Shown: positions 37,201 to 52,200, numbered from the stretch's first letter. The stretch is 64,000 nt of DNA from Sipunculus nudus (GCA_026874595.1 CM049318.1:7916741-7980740); one strand, 5' to 3'. The notes: generated from the letters alone by a model not told the origin. Made by a program: numbers and translations.

Positions 37201-40200
37201 ATATTTTTTTATTCAAGGTCAAGGCCACTCTCATAATAAAGATCATGATCAAATTTTAAATAGGCCTCATCCATCCATAATCCAAATCTATACATAGCAT
37301 AATATGAAAGATTCTGTTAATTACTTTTTAACATATAAAGCTCACACTACTGTAAAGTGGCAATGATGGGGGTAATAAAACATGCAAAAATATAAAAGAA
37401 TAACAGGTGGCACCACCATTCTTGCATACAAAAGCAAGCTATCCAAGCTCTTCAAACTGATTTTTTGACTAATTCATGCATTCTTTCTTAAGATACTTAA
37501 GTTTTTGTGTGATTTTTACCTATTTTTTTCAAGGTCAAGGTCACTATCCTGTTAAAGGTCATAACCCCATTTTAAAAAGCCTTTGTCCTCTCACTGATAT
37601 CTATGCACATGTCAAGTTTGATCAAGATCGGTGAAATATTTTTTGAGTTATCATGCCTACAAGATTTCTCTGCGGAGGCAGCAGGAATATGTTAAAATCA
37701 AACAACAAATGATCCATATTTAAACTGACATACTGGTTTAATAAGTGATTCCTATCTGAAAGAGATGTACTGATTCATAAAAGATCCCTATCTAAAGAGA
37801 CACAGATTTAATAAATGAACCCTTGAGAGAGACTTACCGATTTTGCTCAATACAATAGAAAAATCCGTAACCATTCTCACACATTGCAGCCACACCTCCA
37901 TGTATCGCTGTGTACCCAATGAAACTGGTTGACAGAATGTAGTTACCACCACCGCCACTGGAAGTTTTACATACAAAATTAACACATATTGTTACAATAA
38001 TTACAAAATATTCAAAATAAGTAAGATCACAAGAAACTTCACTGACCTGGCTATATTGGTCAGTTGTTTTTGTTTAAGAACATATAAAAGAAATTACAAA
38101 CTAGTTGTATGCAATCAGAAACAAATACATGAAGCCCATGATATAATGCACTTAAAGTACATTACAGTTTAGATTGCTAGTTGATGTTCAGCTTTGTTGA
38201 TTATCATATCAACAACTTCCACATATAAAATGATTTTCAAATTATGAATATAAGTTTTTTTTATAAATAACAAGTATATCAGATGTAGCTACACCTAAAC
38301 TCATTCGATACTGATGTATTTTCTCCCTACATGGTGTTACATCTAAGGGGTCTGATAAAAAGAGCAAAAGGAATTGGAAAACCTGCTTCTGTGGCTCAGG
38401 GGAAGAGCACAGGACTCAAAGCCGGGAGGAAGTGGGTTCAAATCTCAGCCGAGGTGGTGAGATTTTTTCACAGTCAGCCCCCACCCAGGGTAAACGCTCT
38501 GCAGGCGAAATGGGAAGGCCTTGCCCAACAGCCCTGTTTCACTCACAAACAAGTGTGCCTTTTGGGGGTCTTCAGTGGTATACCCAGCAATGGGAACGAT
38601 TATCTAGCCAGGGCCTGCAGGTGCAGTAGTCACCAGGCCTGGTTGACACCAGGATATAAAATGAGATGAAGCGTGTGATACTGCCCTGTCACGAAGTATT
38701 GAGCATTGCACTGTGATACTAGAATATTGGCAATAGCTGATAATCAGTTATAAATATAAACTGAAGGGTATGTACCATGTTAAATCATAACAATCCACCA
38801 AATGTTTCCTGAGAAATAAGCTCCTAAGTTTTTTTTATTCTAAGCTCTATGACCTTGAAAAATAGGTCAAGATCACGCATCTTTGAACTTCGACCAAGAT
38901 TTTGTAAATATGCAATAGCACTGAAGAAATGAAGTTCCTGTGATAAATATCTTTGGAGATAACCAGCACAAAAGGCCAAAATTAAAAAAATCTGATAAAA
39001 ATTCATTAAAAAATCAGAAATTGTAGGTGGCGCCACTATAATTGTGTAGCATGTATAGACCATCAGTCCCATTGACCATAGTAAGTTTTGTGAATATCCA
39101 CACAATGGTTATTGATATAAGCTTCTAATTGTTTTTCTATAATCAGCTCTAAAACAAAGAAAAATAGTTCAAGGTCACCCATGTTCGAACTTGACCAAGA
39201 TTTTGTTGATATACATCTTCATCAAGTGGCCCATGGGCCATGACACTCAGCTGAATTCAAGGAATGTTGAACAATGAGCAAAATGACTGCCAGAGTGCAA
39301 ACAAATCATGAATTTTGTGAAGAGTCTTTAGAAATAGGTTTCAGTGGGCTTTTGGACAGATGACAACTTCATTTGAAGGTCTCATAAAAAAAAATGTGTA
39401 AAAATTTGAAAAAATAAAGGGAGTGCCACCAGTCTGCAGGAACTGATGAAACATTCCATGATCAATATATATATACAAAGACTCATGGCTATCATGGCAT
39501 TAGTTTTTCAGATACTGGAGCTTTTGTTTGTATCAAATTTTTAATTATTCTTGGGGGTATTTATGAGCCCTATAGCTCAGAGAATATGGGTAACAGAAAC
39601 CTAATTTCAGGTTTCCAAGGAGATTTTTCATTAGTCTCCCTGGATGTGAAGTAAGAAGATTCTAGGTTCAGCAGTTACAGTTTGTGCCATGTTAACAGAT
39701 GACCACTTCATTCGAAGGTCTCATAAATAGAGAAAAAATGCCTAAAAAATTGAAAAAAATACAGGTGGCGCCACCAGTTTGCAGGAACTGATGATACACT
39801 CCATGATCGATATGCTTCATTGAGGTCTGAAAAAAAGAGAAAAAAATTTGTAAAAATTCGAAAAAATACAGGTGGCACCACCAGTCTACGGGAAGTGATG
39901 GAACACCCCATGATCAATATTCATGCAAAGAATCATGGTGATCAATGCAGTAGTTATTCAGATACTTGAGCTTTTGTATCAAATATGCATTATTCTAGGG
40001 GGGTACTTCGGAGCCCCATAGCTCCAAGGATATGGGTAACAGAGACCTAATTTCAGTTTTTCAAGGAGATTTTTCATAGAACCCCCTGGATGTTAAGTTT
40101 GAAGATTCCAGGTCCTGTGGTTACGATTTGTGCCCTGTTAACAGATGACAGTTTCATTGCAAATCTGAAAAAAAGAGAAAAAAATTTGAAAAAATTGGAA

Positions 40201-43200
40201 AATATACAGGTGGCACCACCAGTCTGCAGGAAGTGATGGAACATCCCATGATCAATATTCATGCAAAGAATCATGGTGATCAATGCAGTGGTTATTCAGA
40301 TACTTGAGCTTTTGTATCAAATTTTGCATTATTCTGGGGGGTACTTTGGAGCACCATAGCTCGAAGGATATGGGTAACACAGACCTAATTTCAGGTTTTC
40401 AAGGAGATTTTTCAAGGACCTCCCTGGATGTCAAGTGAGAAGATTCCAGGTCCAGCGGTTACGATTTGTGCCCTGTTAACAGACAGCCGGACGGAAGGCC
40501 AGCCGGACGGACATTGGACGAAGGGTGATCGCTATAGCTCAGGTGACTTTCAGTCACCTGAACTAAAAATTCCTCGGCGAATCCTTTAAGAAATATCAAG
40601 CTTACAAGGCCATGAAAAATCAGATAAAAATTCCGAAATAGTAGGTGGCACCACCAAACTTGTGCAGCAGGTACAGAACATCAGTCATAATGATCATAGT
40701 AAGTTTTATGAAAATCCACACAATGGTTCCTGAGATATAAGCTTCTGAGTGTTTTTCTATAATCAGCTCTAAAATGTGGAAAAATGGGTCAAGGTCACCC
40801 ATCTTCGAACTCGACTGAGATTTTATCGATATACATCTTCACTGATTCCAATGGGGAATCCTTTTAGAGATATCCCGCTCACAATGTAAAAGTTAACAGA
40901 CACCGGATGGACGGTGGCCTGGACAGACAGAAGGACAGCTTGGGTGACAACAATAGCCCATCAGCCTATGGGCTGAGGGCTAAAAAAGGCTGTACATGTA
41001 TATTTGTCATGAAAATTTCTTTTTTTTTTCATGAAATTTTTTTATGATCAGGAGCCATCAAACCGTCATAAATAGGTCAACCTGGACCCGCAAACTTGAT
41101 CTTTAACTGGTCATTATCTGCCCACACATAAAAATCAGGGCGGTATCTGAAGGCATAGTGAAAAAAGTCTGTACATGTGCACTTGTCATGAAAATATATA
41201 TTTTTCATGAAATTTTCTCAGTTAGGGTGCTGTCAAATGGTTAAAAGTAGGTCAACCATGATGAAACACAAACTGGATCTGTAACTGGTCATTATCAACC
41301 CACAAACCAAAAATCAGGCCCGTACCTGCAGGCATTGCGAAAAAAATCTGTACATGTGCATTTTTCATGAAAATTTCTATTTTTCATGAAATTTTCTAAG
41401 TTCAGGAGCTGTAAAATGGTCAAAAATAGGTCAACTGGGAAGATACGCAATCTCAATTTGTAACTGGTCATTATCTGCCTACACACCAAAAATCAGGTCA
41501 ATATCTGCAGGCATTGCCAAAAACAGTCCGTACATGTGTATTTGTCATGAAATTTCTATTTTCATGAAATTTTCTATGTTTAGGAGCCCTAAAACAGTCA
41601 AAAGTAGGTCAACTGGGAGAAAAGGCCAACTCCATCTGTAACTGGTCATTATCTGTCCACACACCAAAAATCAGGCCAATATCTGCAGGCATTGCGTAAA
41701 AAAGTCCGTACATGTGAATTTTTCATGAAAATTTCTATTTTTCATGAAATTTTCTATGTTCAGGAGCCTTAAAACGGTCAAAAGTAGGTCAACTGGGACG
41801 AAACGTGCACTCAATCTGTAACTGGTCATTATCTGCCAACACACCAAAAATCAGGCCAATATCTGCAGGCATTGTGAAAACAAGTGACCCATGGGTCATG
41901 ACGCTCAGCTGCCAAGCATGACCTGCAACATCATGGGCTGAGATTCACAACTTCCAGTCAAATTTTGAAGAACCACTTTGCCAATTTGTTGAAACTTTCT
42001 ACGACAACAGAAATATATATCACCTATGTCTGGTTAAAACACAGTGAATTGATGGTCTGAGAAAAATGTTTGATTGTTAAGGTATCCAGAACTATTCCCA
42101 TAGCTTACTTGATACCTGTCAGTCTCAAAAGGAACACCACAAAGGGCAAATATAAGATCAAAATATATAGCAAAAAATCAAGGAAATCCATGCAAGAATT
42201 ATTGAGAAACAGGTGCTTCTGTATGAATTTTTATTCAATACAAGCCAACTGTACTGCACTTTCATATATGATGATAATATTTATTAAGAAATATTTGACC
42301 CAATCCTTTGCAAGATTACATTAATATATGTCCTACTGCCTTCACTTTAACAGTTCTTGAGATAATATGATCAAAAGGAATTTAAAGATGGTTGCCTGGT
42401 GGCCATTTTGGACTTCTGACAGGTCTGAAATCAGACAACAACCATTCTCTAAATCAGACCAAAAATTGAAGGAAAATTACTGAAACTGCACTGAAAAAAG
42501 GATTTCTAAGGTTGCTAACTGGCAGACATAATGGATTTATGACAAGTCTGACATTTGATATCACACATCCTCCAATAAGAGACCAAACTTGGGGCAAATT
42601 CTCCAAATGATGTTACAGTAATGAATGTCCAAAACAATTCAAAAGGCATGTTCAGGCGCTCATATCAGATTTATAGATATGCAGATGTAAAAGTGTAGGT
42701 CCAATATTTTTTATTATCATTCTGCTTTTCAATGGGGTCAGCTGGGTTGGTAAGCTGCAAAACCTGAAAGAAAAGGAATGCAGAAAGCATGACTAAGAGT
42801 CTTGTAATAAAATAAAGCCATCCTAAATCAAGTACACATCCACATATTATGAGAACAAACACTTGCTTTTATATGTGGTGATTTATATAAAAATATTCAG
42901 ATATCTAGGAAACTAAGTTTATTGCTATGATTCCATAAAATAAACAGCTAAATGTTCCCATCATCTTATAAATCAGTAGCTAAACCTTAATACTATACTC
43001 TATAGTGTACACTATAGTGTAAATTCCTGACTGAAGTATTCCAATAACAGTGTTTTGTTATGCAGTAACGAGGTACTTATCACTCAGCCTTATCACTTAA
43101 TAGCCTGATACAAAAGGGAGTCATATGTCACCAGTGTCACTCACAATTACAGCCACACGGTGAGATGTACCAGCTGGAGTGCAAGCTTATATATACAAGA

Positions 43201-46200
43201 AAAATAGAGATGGTCTACAAAATAAGTTGACCTGACCTATGACCTTGGCCTTTTGCCCACATATCAACTGGATTCTTTCGAAATGATGGGTAACTACTAA
43301 CCAATTACATCTGGCCGGGTGTAATTACTTGGCAACCAATGAGTGAATAACTTACACCTGCAACCTTTAACCTCCTGACCAGCTGACCGCAAAATCAATT
43401 AATTAGGCCAAAATAAAAAAAAGGTATGGTTCTCAGGCACTTTTTTTCAGAAATCAATGCGGGCGGGCACTTTTTTTATTTTAAATTTTTTGGTATGTTT
43501 CGATAAAAATGTCAAATGATAAGGGAAAAGCATGAAAAAAACAGTTTTATTTTGCTGAATAAGTAAAATCACTACAAAACAAAGGAAATTGTATGGTTTT
43601 ATCTTCTTGAAAGAAATCTCGGAGCGGCAGCAGCTCAATATTGAAAAGTTTTTATTGAAAATCAAAATAAAAATTTTTGATGCGGGGGTTTAAAATTGAT
43701 GCGGGCGGTGCCTGAGAACCATACCTTTAATTTTTTTTGGCCTTATTTCTTCATGCAAAAAGACCCATAAATATGAAGTTTGAATCACATTGAGTGATGC
43801 ATAGATGTGGCATATGTGAAAGACTGAAGGTTTTGGTTGAACAGTTTCACTTGAAATATGTTCACAAGCATTTAGAACAATATTGTGACCTTGACCTTTG
43901 ACCTTTTGAACTAAACATCAATAGGCTTCTTCCCCTATTGGTAGGTAAGCCATATATGACAGATGGAAAGTATAGATTGAAAAGTTTGCCTGAAAATGAC
44001 TCCACGCAAGAAGAGGGTGTTGTGAACTTGACCTTTGACCTCAAAATCAACAGGTCTTTTCCCCTGTTCGCAGAGAAGCAATATCAGTGCTGATAGGTTT
44101 GGAATGTGAGGTCTAGCTTGAAATGTGTCCACAACCTTTTCAAAGAAGTGGATCCTGTGACCCTGACCTTTGACCTTGTGACCTCAACATCTATAGGATT
44201 CTTCTCCCACTAAGTAGGTGAGCTATATGTGAAAGATCAAAGAATTGGGATGAAAGGTTTGGCTTAAAATGCATCCACAGGCTTTTCAAAGAAGTTGGTT
44301 CTGTGACCTTGACCTTTGACCTTGTGACCTCAAAATAATTATGGTTCTTCCCCTGTTGGTAGGTGAGCTGTATGTGAAAGATGGAAGGTTTGGGATGAAA
44401 ATTTTGGCTAAAAGAATTATTTCTGGGGGAGCAAACACACCCCATAACTTCGAGAATATAGGTCACAGTGACCAAATTTCAGGTTTGCAAGGAGATCTTT
44501 TTAGAACCTCTATGACTGCTTAGGGTTCATGGCCCTAGCCCCTACGGTTATGATTTGTGCCCTGCTAACGGACGGACGGCCAGCCGGACGGCCGGACAGA
44601 CTGAAGGACGACGGACAAAGACCCATCGCTATAGCCCAGCATGACTGAAAGTCAGCTGAGCTAAAAAGTCCATACATGTGTATTTGTCATGAAGATTTCT
44701 ATTTTTCATGAAATTTTCTATGTTCAGGAGCCATTAAACAGTCAAAAGTAGGTCAACTGGGACAAAACATGAACTCAATCTGTAACTGGTCATTATCTGC
44801 CAGCACACCAAAAAATCAGGCCAATATCTGCAGGCATTGCAAAAAAAAAAGTCTGTACAACTGTTTGATTTCGGAATGATGGAAGGACGGTATGACGGAC
44901 ATGGGTAAAACTATATGCCCCCGCCATAAAAAGGAATTGGGAATGTGTGAAAGTGTCTTTATTTTGAGATGGCCACTAAACTGAGGTGGTCTTAAGGTGA
45001 TGGTTTACTGTATTTATAAACCTTGGACCTCAAATCCTCACACCACCAAATATTATCAATACAAGGGTATCAGAAAATACCAAGACAATTTCTCACTCTG
45101 TATCACAATGTATTGATGAGTGTACTGCTATAGAACTATGACCTTGACCTTATATGACCTTTTCAGGGACCTTATGATTACCTCTTTTTGTAGGCAGGGT
45201 CTGTGTAGAGATCTGGCATCGGCAGACCTTCCCTCATGGCTGTCAGCTGAAGACCCAGCAAGTGGCGGTCAATGCCTGGAAACAGAATTACAGCATCATA
45301 TTACTCATACATCATAATACTACATTATACTGAGGCTCAGTCACCTTCTCCCTAAAGCAGATGACTGTTATGAGAAAATTTTGCTTTTTCTTATTATGTT
45401 AAAAAAGAAAATAAAATGACATTAGTGACAATGTGTTAAAAGTATATAATGTACTTCACCTAATAAGGGCCTAGGGTGCTTAGCTTTTTGAGTATGTGAC
45501 ATTCTGTTTTTTTCATACATAAAAACTAAAAACGTATAAAAAACCTGCTCTCCTGCCAAAATTTAAGCAATCACTATGTCATATCTATATGTATGTTCCA
45601 CTGGTAAACTGATTTCCAGGTATGTCTTTTATGTTGCCTTGGTATGCTTAAGTCCAAGTCAGGTGAACCTATCAAGTTTTAGAATAAATGATGGGCCGAT
45701 AATTGGTTATAATTGATCATCGGTCAGGTTAGTGCAAATGATCTGATGGTCAATTTTGCATTGTCACAATTGATTGCAAAATTTCACACATAAATTGGGC
45801 TATGTAATGAGAAAATGAGTGCTTTTTTATATAATTCATGCAAGCAAATGGTAGAAAATTCTGTTTTCACTATTTTAATTCACTTCATACCTGACTTAAT
45901 CATATACACGTGAAGCCTAAATAATTATTACATATATTAGCCCACAGTTTGGCCTATATATCAGTTGAGACCATGTACAGATATGTATTTGGTAAGAAGT
46001 TTCATTCTCCTAAACAACCGATTATATCTGATAATGGGTGAGTTGACCTTTGAGGTCAACTGATTTTTACAAATGTTCAATCATGAAATTAAAACCAATT
46101 CCCAAACTAGAATCCAAGTTATGACATCCATTTCAGCCTTAATGGAGACACTTACATAATTAACATCACGTACCTTGACCATTATACGCCTCACCCATGA

Positions 46201-49200
46201 GACTCAAGTGCTTGTTGATGGCTGCCATAAGTTTGTTGTATTTATCTTTGTCCTGAAATGTAAATTTATATTAATGCAGGGCTTTTGTGAACAAAGGAGT
46301 ATGCATCAGAGATACTCGAAATCATCAACTATAGGTAGAAGGGGGACACCTTTAGGTAAACCAGCTAGTAAAGGCCTTTTTCAAGATAAATGTGTTCATA
46401 AAGCCAAAAAAGAAAGTACAGTTCTCAGGCACTTTTTTCAGAAATCATTGCAGGGGGGTGATTTTTATTTTTTACCTTTTTTGTATGTTTTGATAAAAAT
46501 GTCATATGATTAGGGGAAAAGCATGAAAATAACATAATTTTTTTCCTAAACAGGTAAAAGCACTACATAACAAAGGAAATCTTATCAAAACTGTATTATA
46601 TTATCTTCTTGAAAGATGAAAATCAAAATACAAATTTTTTATGCAGGGAGTTAAAATTGACACGGCTGGTGCCTGAGACCCATACCTTTTGGCCTAACCA
46701 GTACTTTTTTATGATGTGTATTATTTTTTACACATGTTTACTCTCTCCTTATTGGATGTGACAAATACTTAATAAGAGCACCACAAGAATGCATGATACA
46801 CCCATTACATGTCTCATGACCTTTGCAGAGAATGGAAACAAGATTAGTTACTCTTTTGGTTAAGCATTCACAATAGATTATATCAAAACTCTTCAAATAC
46901 CTAGTCATGGCAGAAGACTTCAGATCAGTATGGTGACCTCACTAGATATACATGGATTTTGCCCTGAATCAAACTCAGTCAATATTTTATATTCGTTTAA
47001 TAAAACTGAATTTCATTAAAATCTATCATACTCCTGTTAAATTCTTGCAGTGACACCTCAAAGAAGCCAGGTGACCTCTGAACTCATTAAACATGCATGC
47101 AATTTGCATGGACCAAACATGGCTAAGATAACCTATTGCTAATTAGTTAAAGTGAGGTTCATGAAAAGCCATCAATTCATGGCAATACTTTAATTTAACT
47201 GATGGAGAGACACTAATTTATAAGGTTGTCCATACAATAATATGACCCCTATTCATTTGAATATGAAGTAATTTACTGCATTTTCTACATTTATACTCAA
47301 CAGGAACTTTATAAAACCAAAGCCCCACCAGTTGATCAATCTCACACCTACCGTAGTGGATGATGACATCATTGCTTGTGCGAAGTCCATCATCTCTATT
47401 GTACAGGATCGCACCGTTTCTGTACGGCCGTGGTAAAACTGACGTGTTGTGGCAGTCTCATAAGTAGGTGCAGGCCTGGAGTAATACATACAAAGATTAC
47501 AAATTGTTCATTAACAATGAAATGAAGGCAAGGTCACAACTTACCCTCAGATTAATTTCCAGACTTGAGCATACAAATTAAGCATAACAAGGTAAAATAT
47601 GAACATAATAGTACACAGGCCTAAAAGCTTATACAGGACTGCCACCAAATGCAAAATGTCTACCGGGGCTGTTAATGCTTCAATTCTCTCTGGACAAATA
47701 ATATCAGTTGTTGATGTTACAGGTGTTTCATGCTTTCCAGAATGGTTATTTTTTATTACAGGCCTTTCGACATACATACCACATTGGTTTGTTAAAACCA
47801 TAGGAAATATTTTTATTCAATTTCCTTTCTAAGAGTAACAGTTCTTATCGTGCTCTAACCCCAGTTAGCCCTTGGTGGGCCGGCGACGCAACAGAAACCT
47901 GAAACCTGTTGTGTTGCCGTCGGCAGCTAACAAAAAGGCAACCACATTTATGACTTGATGATCAAATGGATTGGAAAAAAAATAAAACAACTTGTATACA
48001 TACTTGCCCATCATCTTTCTGTAGGCATACTGCAGCGCCACCTGTACAAAAGTGTCCGGGTGGAACTTCCTTGAGCGTAACCATTTCTTCCCCAGGCCTT
48101 TGTACATCGGTGATATAACATCAACATTGGCAACCTGGAACATACCATACACAAACTGTTTGTAAACTCCTGCCATGGAAGTGAGGCTTTCACCAGTGTT
48201 TGTCAATTCCTTTTTGGTTAGTTGTTTCATATGCTCCGTTTGTATGCCTGTTAAAAAAGTTTTACTTGAGATGTCAAAGATTTTCTGAATGAGGGTAAAA
48301 CAATCAATTTTTGTTTAAATTTTGTTAATTAAAATAATGACTGTTTATTTTATATTTTGACAGAATATGAACATAAACATAAGCACTCAATTAGAATATG
48401 TTCTCAAAATAACATTGCTGAACTCATATTTTAATCAATAAAAAATGGTATCGGTCCATCCATCTATCTAGACAACCCCATTTATTCTTAATAACTCTGT
48501 ATTTCCTTTTATATGATAGACTCATTTCTCACATTTTTGTCTTTTTATCAATTACCATGTTCATCAGTGACACACATAATTCTCTTTGCTTAATTCCTCG
48601 GTCATGTTACTCTACTATAGGTTAAACCAACCGGGAAAAAGCTACTTATAAGCTATGCACATTCTAAACCCCAACAACAATAAATAAAACAAGGTACTTA
48701 CTGTTTTATAATAATTGTCTCTAGCTGTGTCAATGGCTCGGAATATCTTGTCATCCATGTGAAATATGAGCTCTTCTGGCCTTGGAATGTCTCTTATTAC
48801 TTTTGTCCCCTGTCAAGAACACATGCAGAATTCTTTTAACTGACTGAGTACAGAGAAATCACTGTAATTCAACTGATTCAAGCGAGTTTAAATACATCTA
48901 GGAATGTGTACTTTCTTGCACTCTTTTAAATCCATTGTAATTCTTTACATGTGATCAGTGTCCCCACATCAATCAACTTCTCTCTATTATTGTATAAAAA
49001 AAATATACTTTTTTTTACATATTACCGTAAATCCTGTTTTTATCACCGCGGCCTTAAAAAAACAAACTCAAATTCGAAAATCTCGACTTTTTTTCTGAAC
49101 TCGGGATGCGGCCATAAATAGATGGTTTATCAGAAATGAACTGTGAGAAGAACTCTCTCCCGGACATGGCGCTCCTTTGGGCGATAATAGGAGATCAAGC

Positions 49201-52200
49201 ACACCACAGAGGAAATACTCTTTGTAGTCACAGATTTGTATAAAATTGTATAGTCTAAATGTTCATATAAAATATAATAATTATATGCAATCGATTAAAC
49301 AATAATAATAAACATTGAACAAAAACAACACTTATTATGAGATTAAAATGAATGAGATTATTCATGGTGAGGACTAGTGGTGACGTCTGTTGGAAAAAAT
49401 CGGTATTACCGGTCATACCTTTGACGGAGCTGAATTGCCTTGGAATCTATGTTGTTCATAAAAATAATTCAGAAAATCAAAATATGTAATTTAGAACACT
49501 ATGAAATCTTTATAAAAGTTCAAATTTAGCAGGTTACTTACTGACATTTTTTATAATGTCTGATACATGTACCTCAATATTGAATAGCCCATCTTCTCGC
49601 CCCCATGTCATGTTTCTGGAAAACCTTCATCCTTGAATGCGTATAGCCCGGTCATTTACTTCTGTTTAATCTTTGGTTTTTTTTATACAATCACGAATAT
49701 ATTGTATGAATGGAAATAGTGTTAGAGGGGAAACCCGCTTGTAGATATAAATGGTAGAACATGTCACTACAGCCGATGGAATTTGGTGAATATACAGATT
49801 TTACATGCCGTGCCGTATTCTTGTTTGCTACTGATTTTTCAATATATTTTGGACAGAAACATTCTGCTGATCCATTTAAAGTCACTGTATATTTTAATTC
49901 TAAAAGTAATATTTTGAAATCTTAATCTATGATGAAAATTCCATTTCTTGAATTACTCGGAAGATTCGAATCATTTTCATACCGGTAACTTCGGTATTAT
50001 CATCGTCACATCGTTCGTTGACATCGCTCCATGTCACAGTTTGCAGATGCGTTTGAAAACATCGCTGGTCAACTCAACTAAATATTAAAATAACTGAAGT
50101 TACCTTGTCGAGATACGCACGTATAGCAAACATGACGCGTGAAAAGAGTGATTTTGAAGTGAAATTAAAATGGCCGGTCGAGGTAAGCAAGTTTTTTTCC
50201 TCAAGAAAGTGTCCGTGTGGGGAGCCATCTTGTCAAGGTAGCGTTCACGCAAGGCACACTGGGACAAAATAGGTGGCTTTTCTGTTTACCACCCACCGCG
50301 TACAGCCATTCAAATTATTCTTAGCAGAACACCAGCGCGTTTTAGCAAATGGCGGCACTCAAACTTGATTTTAAAACGATCGTCAGCCATTGTGCGACTC
50401 TTTACGATGTCAGCTTTTTATTCATTTTACTTTCTAAACAAATAATCCTTGCTAAATAATGCTGCAAATGAGTTTAAAGTAGGCATTTATTTCAATGTTG
50501 CTTGACCATGCCCAACCAAGGGGGCCGCTGTGTTACAGTTGGGGTGTTTTAAACGTATTATTTGGTGACAATTACCAAAATTTTTTATAACAAGTTATAT
50601 ATCGCACGAAGGATATACATGTCAAGGTTCTACATATAAATTTTTATATGTATACCACGAGCCGTGATTAAGTTCCTGCAGGTTGAAAATCTGACAGTCT
50701 CAGCAGTCTTAGCCATCATGTCGCCTCCTGAACACTACTGCGTGATGGTGCATAATAGTGGATAGTATTCAGGCTTTTTGCTTCAATAAATAAATGTACA
50801 TATAAACCTCAATTCAGTGTTCATACTATGGTCTTTTACATGCAAGAAGCGTGTTGAGCATACAAAAATCGTTTTGCGTAACCACCATTCAAACGAAACG
50901 ATCGTTCGGGGAATCTTTCTTTTTCTGATAAATGCCTGCCAATCCATGTGCAAAAGTCGTTAGGAACAAAATATCTGTATTGTCCCCATCTCGAGCGTTA
51001 AATATATTTAATATACGTAATCTGGCAACATATTTAACTTCTGTAACTAATACTTTTTTATTCTAGTCTTCATCAAAGCAGCTATGTCGTGATTTATTTT
51101 GCTACGTGCAACTAATTATCTTACCCTCAGGCCAGAGATGGAGTCGGGGTGCGGCCTTTAAGGGGGGTTTTGGGTATTTGGACCTCAGTGAGCGCTCCTT
51201 TAAGAGACGTTGCAAACTCAGGGTGCGGCTATAAATAGACGTGCGGCCATAAAAACAAGATTTACGGTACATGAACAGCTGTAGTCTCATCTTCTATGCA
51301 AAATGCTTTTTTTCTCAATAAACATCCGAGTGCCTGAATTACAAGATATTTTTTTCATAATGAACTATCTGTTTGAATATTGTTTCTAAATCCTGATATC
51401 TAAGAACCCCTTAGAGGCAGTGACTGTAGTATATTATCAATGAGGGTTATAATAATACACAAATTCTACAATGTGACATTTAACTTGTAACACTATATTC
51501 TGAGACACCTCCCTATACTTTTATTCAATAAATTTGGCATTTTTTGTTCGAGGTAACTACCTCTATTTATCAACGCTGGAGTAACAAAGTACTTTGCATT
51601 TCTGTACAATTGTATTTCACTTTAGTGACAGTGCAGCAAGACATGTTTATCCTGGCATCAGTCAGGCTCAGTGTACCTCACTTGCCAGTCCTGGATGTTA
51701 AATCATCTTATTGCTGGGTCATAAAAACAAACAACCCCCTAAAGATGCTCTTATTTCTGAGTAAAACATATCTGCGGGGCACAATCGACCCATGAAGCCT
51801 GCAGAGAGCTGACCCTAAGTGGGGGCTGACAATAAACACTATCACTTCTCCTCAGCTGAGATTTGAACTCACAACCTCCCAGCTCTGAGCCATAGATCAC
51901 AGACACCATTATCTAGCTGTACTCACCGTCCACTGTCCCTCACTCAGACGGATACAGGTATCACAGAAGTCTGCCATAAAGGCAATCACAATGGCATCAT
52001 AGGGAGCGTGCTGAAAATTTCAAGATAAAACCTGAACTTATTTTATCATAAAAGTGTTTATCTTATTCTCTACATTGTATCAATTTTTTTATTTTTAGTT
52101 ACTTATTTTATCGATGGAAATTGCAATGGACCATGTATATATTTATGCCAACACAAAAACAAAACAGCCCCATTTATGCAAAAATTCAAGACAGGTTAGA

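Noticed and set aside
42671-42862. Minus-strand exon candidate (LQLTNPADPIEKQN) with a strong acceptor
   Set aside because: The open frame does not match the phase left by CROT exon 13, whereas exon 14 matches the family exactly. At most a cryptic or alternative exon.
47865-48230. 121-residue minus-strand ORF as one exon
   Set aside because: Only 48134-48004 aligns with CROT; the rest is flanking intron left open by chance.
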